Below, piece by piece: positions 20,106 to 29,077 of a stretch of DNA of 64,000 nt; position 1 is the stretch's first letter; each line of letters begins with the position of its first letter. Origin of the DNA: Azospirillum halopraeferens DSM 3675 (lineage in GTDB: Bacteria; Pseudomonadota; Alphaproteobacteria; Azospirillales; Azospirillaceae); the NCBI RefSeq assembly GCF_000429625.1, contig NZ_AUCF01000014.1:114244-178243 (forward strand), in the 5' to 3' direction. Made by a program: the position numbers and the translations under genes. The notes beneath the pieces are model-generated. The model saw only the letters and a list, made by a program, of their open reading frames with translations, did no database searches and had not been told where the DNA came from.

Positions 20106-20859
20106 ATGGACAGCGACACGGTCCTGGAAGCACGCGGACTTTCCAGGGAGTTCAAAGGCTTCGTCGCGGTGAAGGCGGTCGACCTGCGGGTCCGCCGCGG
20201 CACCATCCACGCCCTCATCGGCCCCAACGGTGCCGGGAAGAGCACCGTCTTCAACCTGCTCACCGGGTTCCTGGCCCCCACCCGGGGACGCATCCTCTAC
20301 AAGGGCCGCGACATCACCCGTGCCAAGCCCGCCGACGTGGCCCGCATGGGCCTGGTGCGCTCGTTCCAGATCTCCGCGGTGTTCCCGCACCTCAGCGTGC
20401 TGGAGAACGTGCGGGTGGCGTTGCAGCGCCCGCTCGGCACCTCCTTCCACTTCTGGAAGCCGCAGGCCGGCCTGCACGCCCTGCACGACCGGGCACACGC
20501 GTTGCTGGAGGCGGTCAACCTCGCCGACCGGGCCGCCCGACCGGCGGGGGAGCTGCCTTACGGCCGCAAGCGCGCGCTGGAGATCGCCACCACCCTGGCG
20601 CTCGACCCCGAGGTCCTCCTGCTGGACGAACCGCTGGCCGGCATGGGGCACGAGGACATCGAGCGCACCGCCGCCCTCATCCGGCGCGTCGCCGCGCACC
20701 GTACGGTGCTGATGGTGGAGCACAACCTGTCCGTCGTCGCCGACCTGTCCGACACGATCACCGTCCTGCGGCGCGGCGAGGTGCTGGCAGAGGGGCCCTA
20801 CGCCACGGTGTCGCGCGACCCGCAGGTCGTGGAGGCCTATCTCGGCACGGAGGCCGTCC

Positions 20860-20867
<8 letters not shown>
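20106..20867 (+). CDS. livG: ABC transporter ATP-binding protein LivG type
   Basis: A 253-residue cytoplasmic ATPase with Walker A GPNGAGKST, the LivG-type signature ELPYGRKRALEIAT in place of LSGGQ, and Walker B VLLLDEPLAGMG. The C-terminus AYLGTEAVHA fits LivG. Its stop lies eight bases inside the next gene. A 114-bp gap before it contains no evident gene. Confidence 0.9.
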
Positions 20868-21582
<715 letters not shown>

Positions 21583-21611
21583 CGCGGGTCCGGAGCAGGA
21601 GACTTCCCGAC

Positions 21612-22499
21612 GTGCTCGACCTTCTCGGCGTACCGCCGCAGGCGCTGTTCGGCCAGCTGCTGCTGGGCCTGATCAACGGCTCCTTCTACGCGCTGCTCAG
21701 CCTCGGGCTGGCGGTCATCTTCGGCATGCTCAACGTCATCAACATGGCGCACGGGGCCCTCTACATGGTCGGCGCCTTCGTCGCCTGGCTGCTGCTGACG
21801 AAATTCGGGCTCGGCTACTGGTGGGCGCTGGGGTTGGCGCCGCTGGCGGTCGGCGCCCTCGGCCTGGTGCTGGAGCGGGGCTTGCTGCGCCACCTCTACA
21901 GCGTCGACCATCTCTATGGTCTGCTGCTGACCTTCGGGCTGGCGCTGATGATCGAAGGCGGCTTCCGCCACGTCTACGGCGTTTCCGGGCAGGCCTATCC
22001 GATCCCGGACCTGCTGCGCGGCGGCACCAACCTGGGCTTCATGGTCCTGCCGTCCTACCGCGGCTGGGTGGTCGTCTTCGCACTCGCCGTCTGTTTCGGC
22101 ACCTGGTTCGCCATCGAGCGCACCCGGCTCGGTTCGCGCTTGCGCGCGGCGACGGAGAACCCGGCGCTGGTCCAGGCCTTCGGCATCGACGTGCCGCGCA
22201 TGGTGTCGCTGACCTACGGCTTCGGCGTGGCGCTGGCCGGTCTGGCCGGCGTGCTGGCGGCGCCGATCTATCAGGTGAGTCCGATGATGGGGACGAACCT
22301 GATCATCGTCGTCTTCGCCGTGGTGGTGATCGGCGGCATGGGATCGATCCTGGGCGCCATCCTCACCGGCATCGGGCTCGGCCTGCTGGAAGGCCTCACC
22401 AAGGTCTTCTACCCCGAAGCCTCCAACATCGTCGTCTTCGTCATCATGGCGGTCGTGCTGCTGCTCAAGCCCGCCGGCCTGTTCGGACGGGAGCGCTGA
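21612..22499 (+). CDS. livH: ABC transporter permease LivH type
   Basis: A membrane protein of about 295 residues with eight or so hydrophobic helices and the LivH segments QLLLGLINGSFYALLSLGLA, MLNVINMAHGALYMVGAF and the EAA-like cytoplasmic loop GIDVPRMVSLTYGFG. GTG 21612 is preferred because AGGAG lies ten bases upstream. GTG 21579, overlapping the livF stop, would add 11 polar residues. Confidence 0.9.
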   Translation: MLDLLGVPPQALFGQLLLGLINGSFYALLSLGLAVIFGMLNVINMAHGALYMVGAFVAWLLLTKFGLGYWWALGLAPLAVGALGLVLERGLLRHLYSVDHLYGLLLTFGLALMIEGGFRHVYGVSGQAYPIPDLLRGGTNLGFMVLPSYRGWVVVFALAVCFGTWFAIERTRLGSRLRAATENPALVQAFGIDVPRMVSLTYGFGVALAGLAGVLAAPIYQVSPMMGTNLIIVVFAVVVIGGMGSILGAILTGIGLGLLEGLTKVFYPEASNIVVFVIMAVVLLLKPAGLFGRER

Positions 22500-22502
22500 C
22501 CC

Positions 22503-23480
22503 ATGACCACCGACACCCGCACCGACCCGGCGCAGCCCGGCCTCCTCCCGGACGGGCGGACCCGCACGCTGCTTCTGGCCGCGGCCGGCTTCGCCGTCGC
22601 GGTGGCCGCACCCCACGTGCTGTACCCCGTGTTCGTCATGAAGGTGCTGTGCTTCGCGCTGTTCGCCTGTGCGTTCAACCTGCTGCTGGGCTTCGCCGGC
22701 CTGCTGTCCTTCGGCCACGCCGCATTCTTCGGCGGGGCGGCCTACGTCAGCGCCCACGCCGCCAAGGTCTGGGGCTTCCCGCCGGAGCTGGCGATCCTCG
22801 CCGGCACCGCGTCGGCCGCCATGACCGGCCTGCTGTTCGGCTGGCTCGCCATCCGCCGCCAGGGCATCTACTTCGCCATGATCACCCTGGCGCTCAGCCA
22901 GATGGTGTTCTTCCTGGCGCTCCAGCTCCCCTTCACCGGCGGCGAGGACGGCATCCAGGCCGTGCCGCGCGGCGTCCTCTTCGGCCTGGTCGACCTGAAC
23001 GATCCGCTGGCGATGTATTGGACCGTGCTGGGGGTGTGCCTGTTCGGTTTTGCGGTGATCCGGCGCGCCGTCCATTCGCCGTTCGGGCAGGTGCTCAAGG
23101 CGATCCGCGAGAACGAGCCGCGGGCGATCTCGCTGGGTTACCGCACCGAACGCTACAAGCTGCTGGCCTTCGTGCTGTCGGCGGCGCTGGCCGGGATGGC
23201 CGGGGCCACCAAGGCGCTGGTCTTCCAGCTCGCCAGCCTGACCGACGTGACGTGGCAGATGTCCGGCGAGGCGGTTCTGATGACGCTGCTCGGCGGCGTC
23301 GGCACGCTGGCGGGGCCGGTGGTCGGCGCCGCCCTGGTGGTGACGTTGCAGAACCACCTCGCCGACAGCGGGGTGCCGGTGACCGTGGTCACCGGCTTCA
23401 TCTTCGTCGTCTGCGTCCTGCTGTTCCGCCGCGGAATCGTCGGCGAGATCGAACACCGCCTGCGGCGCCGCGCGCCGTGA
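22503..23480 (+). CDS. livM: ABC transporter permease LivM type
   Basis: A 325-residue permease with about nine hydrophobic helices and the LivM hallmarks FNLLLGFAGLLSFGHAAFFG and the cytoplasmic loop LKAIRENEPRAISLGYRTER. The start is three bases after livH. It completes a full Liv-type transporter: receptor, two ATPases and two permeases. Confidence 0.9.
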   Translation: MTTDTRTDPAQPGLLPDGRTRTLLLAAAGFAVAVAAPHVLYPVFVMKVLCFALFACAFNLLLGFAGLLSFGHAAFFGGAAYVSAHAAKVWGFPPELAILAGTASAAMTGLLFGWLAIRRQGIYFAMITLALSQMVFFLALQLPFTGGEDGIQAVPRGVLFGLVDLNDPLAMYWTVLGVCLFGFAVIRRAVHSPFGQVLKAIRENEPRAISLGYRTERYKLLAFVLSAALAGMAGATKALVFQLASLTDVTWQMSGEAVLMTLLGGVGTLAGPVVGAALVVTLQNHLADSGVPVTVVTGFIFVVCVLLFRRGIVGEIEHRLRRRAP

Positions 23481-23515
23481 CCGCTCCAACCACCCCGGGG
23501 GAAACGACCGAGACC

Positions 23516-24922
23516 ATGTCCGCCGTGCCCGAATTCGCCCGCCGCTACGACACGCTGGTCGTCGGCGGCGGCAACGCCGCCCTGTGCGCGGCCATCAGCG
23601 CGCGCCGCGCCGGCGCCTCGGTGCTGGTGCTGGAAGGCGCGCCGCGCTTCTACCGCGGCGGCAACACCCGCCACACCCGCAACATGCGCTGCGTCCACGA
23701 CAGCGCGACCGCGTTCCTCACCGGCCCCTATTCGGAAGAGGAATTTTGGGACGACCTGCTGCACGTCACCGGCGGGCGCACCGACGAGGAGCTCGCCCGC
23801 CTGATGATCCGCCGGTCGCGCGACATGCTGGGCTGGATCGCCGAGCAGGGGGTGCGGTTCCAGCCGTCGCTCGGCGGCACCCTCAGCCTGGGGCGCACCA
23901 ACGCCTTCTTCCTCGGCGGCGGGCGGGCCATGCTCAACGCGCTGTACCGCACGGCCGAGGACCTGGGCGTCGTCATCGCTTATGAGTCCGAGGTGATCGG
24001 CCTGGACATCGCCGACGGACGGTTCGAGAGCGCCCTGGTGCACCGGGACGGCGTCCGCCACACGGTGCGGGCGGCGACCCTGGTGGCCGCCGCCGGCGGC
24101 TTCGAGGCGAACCTGGAGTGGCTGAAGGAGCATTGGGGCGAGCCTGCCGACAATTTCCTGATCCGCGGCACACCCTACAACCGCGGGACCGTGCTGCGCA
24201 TGTTGCTGGACTGCGGAGTGGAGGCGGTCGGCGACCCCACCCAGTGCCATGCGGTGGCCATCGACGCGCGCGCGCCGAAGTTCGACGGCGGCATCATCAC
24301 CCGGCTCGACTGCGTGGTGTTCGGTATCGTCGTGAACCGCGACGCCCGGCGCTTCCACGACGAGGGCGAGGATTTCTGGCCCAAGCGCTACGCAATCTGG
24401 GGCCGGCTGGTGGCCGCCCAGCCGGACCAGATCGCCTACATCCTGTTCGACGCGAAATCGCGGGACCTGTTCATGCCGTCGCTCTACCCGCCGGTCGAAG
24501 CGGCCACGCCGGGCGAACTGGCGGAGCGGCTGGGCCTCGACCCCGCGGCGCTGGAGCGCACGGTGGCGGAGTTCAACGCCGCGGTGCGCCCCGGTACCTT
24601 CGACCACACGGTGCTGGACGACTGCCGCACCGAAGGGCTGTCGCCCCCCAAGAGCCACTGGGCGCGCCGGCTGGACACGCCGCCCTTCTACGCCTACCCC
24701 GTGCGGCCCGGCATCACCTTCACCTATCTCGGCACCCGCGTCGACGGCGACGCCCGCATGCGCATGGCCGACGGAAAACCGGCCGCCAACATGTTCGCCG
24801 CCGGCGAGATCATGGCCGGCAACGTGCTGGGCCGGGGCTATGCCGCCGGCATCGGCATGACGATCGGAAGCGTCTTCGGACGCATCGCCGGGCAGGAGGC
24901 GGCGAGCCATGCACGCAACTGA
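23516..24922 (+). CDS. tcuA: FAD-dependent tricarballylate dehydrogenase-like protein (TcuA)
   Basis: A 468-residue flavoprotein of the fumarate-reductase/KstD superfamily. The N-terminal FAD motif is DTLVVGGGNAALCAAI, followed by GGNTRHTRNMR, and the C-terminal flavin-binding region is NMFAAGEIMAGNVLG. Size and these motifs match TcuA, which dehydrogenates tricarballylate to aconitate. ATG 23516 gives the family N-terminus; GTG 23477 overlapping livM is an alternative. It overlaps tcuB by 14 bases. Because the cluster contains CoA-ester enzymes and no tcuC, the true substrate may be a related acid. Confidence 0.8.
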   Translation: MSAVPEFARRYDTLVVGGGNAALCAAISARRAGASVLVLEGAPRFYRGGNTRHTRNMRCVHDSATAFLTGPYSEEEFWDDLLHVTGGRTDEELARLMIRRSRDMLGWIAEQGVRFQPSLGGTLSLGRTNAFFLGGGRAMLNALYRTAEDLGVVIAYESEVIGLDIADGRFESALVHRDGVRHTVRAATLVAAAGGFEANLEWLKEHWGEPADNFLIRGTPYNRGTVLRMLLDCGVEAVGDPTQCHAVAIDARAPKFDGGIITRLDCVVFGIVVNRDARRFHDEGEDFWPKRYAIWGRLVAAQPDQIAYILFDAKSRDLFMPSLYPPVEAATPGELAERLGLDPAALERTVAEFNAAVRPGTFDHTVLDDCRTEGLSPPKSHWARRLDTPPFYAYPVRPGITFTYLGTRVDGDARMRMADGKPAANMFAAGEIMAGNVLGRGYAAGIGMTIGSVFGRIAGQEAASHARN

Positions 24923-26006
24923 CGCTCTCAACGAGGCGGATCGGCTGATGACGGTGTGCAACTCCTGCCGCTACTGCGAGGGGCTGTGCGCCGTTTTCCC
25001 GGCGATGGAGCTGCGCCGCACCTTCACCGCGGGTGACCTCAATTACCTCGCGAACCTTTGCCATTCCTGCGGCGCCTGCTTCGACGATTGCCAGTTCGCG
25101 CCACCCCACGCCTTCGCCGTCAACGTACCGCAGACCCTGGCGAGCGTGCGCGCGGAGTCCTACCGGGCCTATGCCTGGCCGCGGGCCCTGGCCGGGGCGT
25201 TCGACCGCAACGGCCTGGTGATCGCGGTGGTGGCGGCGCTGAGCGTGGCGGCCTTCATCCTGGGTTTTGCCGCGCTCAACGACCCGGCGGTGCTGCTGGG
25301 CGCCCATTCCGGTCCCGGCGCCTTCTACCGGCTGATGCCGCACAACGCCATGGCCGCGCTGTTCGGCGCCGCCTTCCTCTACGCCATCGTCGCCATGGCC
25401 ATGGGGCTGCGCGCGTTCCTGCGCGATGCCGGCACGCCCGGCCGGGCGGCTCCGACCGGTGTATCGCTGTGGCAGGCCGTGCGCGACGCCGGGCGGCTGC
25501 GTTACCTCGACGGCGGCGGCGTCGGCTGCGTCAATGCGGACGAGCGGCCGACCGATCGCCGCCGCCTGTTCCATCACCTGACCTTCTATGGCTTCCTGCT
25601 CTGCTTCGCCGCAACGTCGGTGGCGACCCTCTACCATTACCTGCTGGGCCGCGTGGCACCCTATCCCTGGTATGATGTGCCCGTGCTGCTGGGAAGTGCC
25701 GGCGGACTCGGCCTGATGGTCGGGACGGCCGGCCTGCTGGCGGCCAAATGGCGACGACGGCCGGAATTGCGCGACGACGCACGCTTCGGCATGGACGCCG
25801 CCTTCCTGGCCATGCTGTTCCTCACGGCGGCCACCGGCATGGCGCTGCTGGTCCTGCGGGCGACGCCGGCCATGGGCGTGCTGCTGGCGCTGCACCTGGG
25901 CGTCGTCTTCGCCTTGTTCATCACCATGCCCTACGGCAAGTTCGTGCACGGCCTTTACCGGTTTGCCGCGCTCGTCCGCTACGCCGGAGAGTTGGGAAGG
26001 ATCTGA
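24909..26006 (+). CDS. tcuB: TcuB-like iron-sulfur membrane protein, electron acceptor for TcuA
   Basis: A 365-residue protein with two four-cysteine [4Fe-4S] motifs at the N-terminus (C17-C20-C23-C27 and C51-C54-C57-C61) followed by six or so hydrophobic helices containing histidines suited to haem binding (for example FHHLTFYGFLLCF and LYHYLLG). In Salmonella TcuB reoxidises the reduced flavin of TcuA and passes electrons to the membrane quinone pool. The gene overlaps tcuA by 14 bases. It is the last gene of the operon, ending four bases before repeat copy B. Confidence 0.85.
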   Translation: MHATDALNEADRLMTVCNSCRYCEGLCAVFPAMELRRTFTAGDLNYLANLCHSCGACFDDCQFAPPHAFAVNVPQTLASVRAESYRAYAWPRALAGAFDRNGLVIAVVAALSVAAFILGFAALNDPAVLLGAHSGPGAFYRLMPHNAMAALFGAAFLYAIVAMAMGLRAFLRDAGTPGRAAPTGVSLWQAVRDAGRLRYLDGGGVGCVNADERPTDRRRLFHHLTFYGFLLCFAATSVATLYHYLLGRVAPYPWYDVPVLLGSAGGLGLMVGTAGLLAAKWRRRPELRDDARFGMDAAFLAMLFLTAATGMALLVLRATPAMGVLLALHLGVVFALFITMPYGKFVHGLYRFAALVRYAGELGRI

Positions 26007-26010
26007 GAGC

Positions 26011-26093
26011 TTGTTCGTAGCAGGGGCGTCCCGACTCGCGGCGGTCGGGATGCTATTTTAAGGAGAACAGGGGGTTTAAGGAGAACAGGGGGG
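26011..26093 (+). repeat. Cluster-flanking inverted repeat, copy B
   Basis: Begins TTGTTCGTAGC and ends in two tandem copies of TTTAAGGAGAACAGGGGG. It contains a near-palindrome GCGTCCCGAC/GTCGGGATGC with an eight-base loop. It matches copy A (1855-1933) at 44 of the first 49 positions, in the opposite orientation. Confidence 0.75.
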
Positions 26094-26180
26094 TGAACCA
26101 CGCCGGGTTCGTCGGAGGTGGTTCGGATTGAGACCCCCACAGCATCTTTGATGCAAATGGCGCTTCCATATCTGGCCGGC

Positions 26181-26394
26181 CTATGATCCCTCGCCGCCGT
26201 CGGGTTCCAGCATTCCTTCTTCGCGGCCGCGATCGAGCAACGCCTTGACGCTCGACGGCGCCCGGGTCCGGGCTCCCGTCGCCGTGAGAACGCCCCGGCG
26301 CTCGAGCTGCCGGCCGATGCGGGCGAGCGTCGGCTGCTCGCCGTCCGCGGCGTTGTGGATTGTGGATCGGCGTCCACGTCCCGGCCGGGAGCCA
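26181..26394 (-). pseudogene. Fragment of a resolvase- or HTH-type protein
   Basis: The minus-strand frame ending at TAG 26183-26181 reads GEQPTLARIGRQLERRGVL followed by a basic segment and SSVKALLDR. This resembles the helix-turn-helix tail of serine recombinases (reiterated start pattern, then ..RRGV.T..G...SSV..LL). No start or catalytic domain is present, and a better-looking segment just upstream (about 26350-26430) is in a different frame. It was probably stranded by rearrangement. Confidence 0.35.
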
Positions 26395-26481
26395 ATGCCG
26401 CCAAGCTCTTGGCTTTGCGAAGAAAACCATCATCCGGAGTGGCCCGCCATCCTCATTCGCGTTGACACGTACCGGGCCGCA

Positions 26482-29013
26482 TCAGTCGAAGCCGCCGCGC
26501 AGGGCATGTCGCACGCTGCCCCGGCCCAACGCCGCCGCCACTCCGGCCCCCACCGCCGCCATGGCGGCCACCGTGGCGGCCGCGGCGGCGGCGGGGACGC
26601 CGGGGCCGGGCAGGGGGCTGCCGGGGCCGCTCACCGCAACGGCCACGGCGGCCCCGCCCAGCCAGCCCAGGGGGGCCGCCACCAGGGCCACGGCGGCGCC
26701 CAGCAGGGTGAACTCCAGCACCAGCGTGGCGGCCAGGCGGCGCCGGCCGATCCCCAGGACGTGCAGCACCGCCGCCTCGTGCCGCCGCCGCCGCAGCCCG
26801 GCGGCGACGGTGCCCAGCAGCACGACCGCCGCCGCCCCCAGCGCCGCCGCGGCCACCCCGTCCAGGGTGGCGCGCAACCGCTCCACCGCCCCGCCCAGGG
26901 TCTCCAGCACCTCGGCCGCGCGCACGGCGGGGGCGTCGGGTGCCAGGGCGGCCATGGCCGCTTCCACCGCGGGCACCGCGGCCGGATCGGACCACACCGC
27001 CGCGATCAGCGTGTGCGGCGGCGGCACGGGCGGCGGCGACAGCAGGACGGGAAAGTCCAGGTCCAGGCGCGACCAGTCGAGGGACCGCAGGTTGGCGACG
27101 GTCGCCGTCACCGGCCCCCGGGCCAGGGCCAGCGTCAGGGTGTCGCCCACCGCCAGCCCCAGCCGCCGGGCGACGCCGACGTCGACGGAGGCCAGCGGCG
27201 GCCCGGCGTAGCCCGCCGGCCACCAGGCGCCGGCGGTCAGCGCGGTGTCCGACGGCGGGCGGTCGCGCCAGCTCACCCCGCGGTCGCCGCGCACCGCCCA
27301 GGCGACGGAGCGCGGCACGTCCGCCTCGCCCACCGGCACGCCGTTCAGGCGGCTGATGCGGGCGTGCAGGAAGGGGGCGGTCTCCACCCGCGTCACGCCG
27401 GGAAGGCCGGCCAGCCCGGCGCGCACCGGCTCCGCCGCCGCCTGCGGCAGGTTGAGGAAGGCGACGGCGGGCATGGTCGCGGGCAGCGTCGCGTCGACGT
27501 GCCGCCGCGCCGCCCCGGCGGTGACGCCCACCGCCACCAGCAGGGTGAGGCCGATCCCCAGCGCCATGGCGACGGGCACGGTGGGCGCCCCCGGCCGGCC
27601 CAGGTTGGCCACCGCCGGGCGCAGCAGCGGCCCGCCGCGCCGGGCCAGCCGCCGCGCCGCCGCGGCGACGGCGCGGCCGAGCAGGGCGAAGGCGCCGGCG
27701 ACGGCGGCGGCGACCAGCAGGAAGCCGGCCGTCGCCACGGGCATGCCGGTCCAGGCGGCGACCAGCAGGGCGAGCGCCAGGCCGAGGACCGCGACGGCCG
27801 CCGGCACCCGCCGGCCGGGGCGGGCCGGCGGCGGTTCCGCCGGGTTGCGCCACACCGCGGCCGGCCGGGCGGCGACGGCGCGGGCCAGCGGCGGCAGGGC
27901 GCACAGCAGGGTCGCCAGCAGGCCCGCCAGCGCCGCCAGCACCAGGGCGTCCGGCCGCACCGCCGCCGCGGCGCCGGGCATCCAGTCCGCCGGCAGGGCC
28001 CGCGCCGCCGCCGCCGCCAGCAGGGCGCCGCCCGCCGCGCCCGCCAGGACCGCCGCACCGGCCGCCGCCAGCGTCTGGCCGAGGAAGGCGGCGAAAAGCT
28101 GGCGCGGAGCGCCGCCCAGCGCCTTCAGGGTGGCGATGGCGGGCAGCCGCCGGGCCAGATGCGCCGTCACCGCGCCGGCGACCCCGACGCCGCCGATCAG
28201 CAGCACCGCCAGGGCGGCCAGCAGCACCAGGGCGCGGACGAGCTGCACCGTCCGCTCCACGCCGGGGATGCCCCGGGAGGCGTCGACGATCCGCCAGCCG
28301 GCGTCGGGGAAGCGCCGCTCCAGGTCGCGCACCACGGCGGCTCCGGCTTCGGCCCCGGCGGGCAGGGCGACGCGATAGTACCAATAGACCGCCGCCCCCG
28401 GCCCGGCGAGGCCGGTGGCGTCCAGGGCGTCGCGGGCGATGATGACCCGCGGCCCCAGGGTGAAGGCGCGGAAGGCGCGGTCGGGCTCCTGCACGATCAC
28501 CGCCCGCACCGCCACCTCCAGGCCGCCCAGCCGCAGCCGGTCGCCGGGGGCGAGGGCGAGGGCGTCGAGCAGGGCGGGGTCGACCGCCGCCCCCCACACC
28601 CCGTCCCGCCGGGCCAGCGCGTCGTGCAGGGATGGCGCGCCCGCCACCACGGCGGTTCCGGCCAGGGGGTAGGCGGCGTCCACCGCCTTCAGCTCCACCA
28701 GCGTGCGGGCACCGCCGTCGGGGCGGGTGGCGACGGGGCGCAGCTCCGCCGTCTCGCTGACCGTGCCCGCCGCGTCCAGCGCCGCCCGCTGATCGGGGGT
28801 GACGGGGGCGTGGAACAGGCGCAGCGACAGGTCGCCGCCCGCACTCTCCCGCGCCGCGGCGTGCATGCCCGCCAGCACGCCGCCGCCCAGCGAGCCCACC
28901 GCCGCCATCACGGCGGTGCCCAGCGCCACCCCGAGGACGAGAATCCACAGGCTCGCGGCACCGCCGCGCAGGTCCCGCCATGCCAACCGGATCGCCGTGC
29001 CCACCCACATCAT
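26482..29013 (-). CDS. FtsX-type ABC transporter permease (YbbP-like)
   Basis: An 843-residue membrane protein with two FtsX domains. One N-terminal helix (LWILVLGVALGTAVMAAVG) is followed by a periplasmic domain, two groups of three helices around residues 260-370 and 400-500, and three C-terminal helices (about 710-830) ending in GRGSVRHALRGGFD. Such proteins, with a LolD/YbbA-like ATPase, move lipids or transmit force in the envelope. No ATPase is adjacent, so the protein is an orphan here or uses a partner encoded elsewhere. The gene is extremely GC-rich, which produces several spurious long frames. Confidence 0.8.
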   Translation of the reverse strand: MMWVGTAIRLAWRDLRGGAASLWILVLGVALGTAVMAAVGSLGGGVLAGMHAAARESAGGDLSLRLFHAPVTPDQRAALDAAGTVSETAELRPVATRPDGGARTLVELKAVDAAYPLAGTAVVAGAPSLHDALARRDGVWGAAVDPALLDALALAPGDRLRLGGLEVAVRAVIVQEPDRAFRAFTLGPRVIIARDALDATGLAGPGAAVYWYYRVALPAGAEAGAAVVRDLERRFPDAGWRIVDASRGIPGVERTVQLVRALVLLAALAVLLIGGVGVAGAVTAHLARRLPAIATLKALGGAPRQLFAAFLGQTLAAAGAAVLAGAAGGALLAAAAARALPADWMPGAAAAVRPDALVLAALAGLLATLLCALPPLARAVAARPAAVWRNPAEPPPARPGRRVPAAVAVLGLALALLVAAWTGMPVATAGFLLVAAAVAGAFALLGRAVAAAARRLARRGGPLLRPAVANLGRPGAPTVPVAMALGIGLTLLVAVGVTAGAARRHVDATLPATMPAVAFLNLPQAAAEPVRAGLAGLPGVTRVETAPFLHARISRLNGVPVGEADVPRSVAWAVRGDRGVSWRDRPPSDTALTAGAWWPAGYAGPPLASVDVGVARRLGLAVGDTLTLALARGPVTATVANLRSLDWSRLDLDFPVLLSPPPVPPPHTLIAAVWSDPAAVPAVEAAMAALAPDAPAVRAAEVLETLGGAVERLRATLDGVAAAALGAAAVVLLGTVAAGLRRRRHEAAVLHVLGIGRRRLAATLVLEFTLLGAAVALVAAPLGWLGGAAVAVAVSGPGSPLPGPGVPAAAAAATVAAMAAVGAGVAAALGRGSVRHALRGGFD

Positions 29014-29077
29014 GCCCGCACTATCGCGGGCCGCGGCCGCCGCGGCAAGCCGCTGCGACCGTCGTACCCTCTTCCTC

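Larger units (their letters stand above)
26007..26481. other. 475-bp debris region between the catabolic cluster and the FtsX gene
   Basis: It holds repeat copy B, about 90 bp with no recognisable content, and a decayed HTH-like reading frame on the minus strand. No intact gene is visible. It resembles the other cluster edge at 0.3-1.9 kb in being made of mobile-element and gene fragments. Confidence 0.6.
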
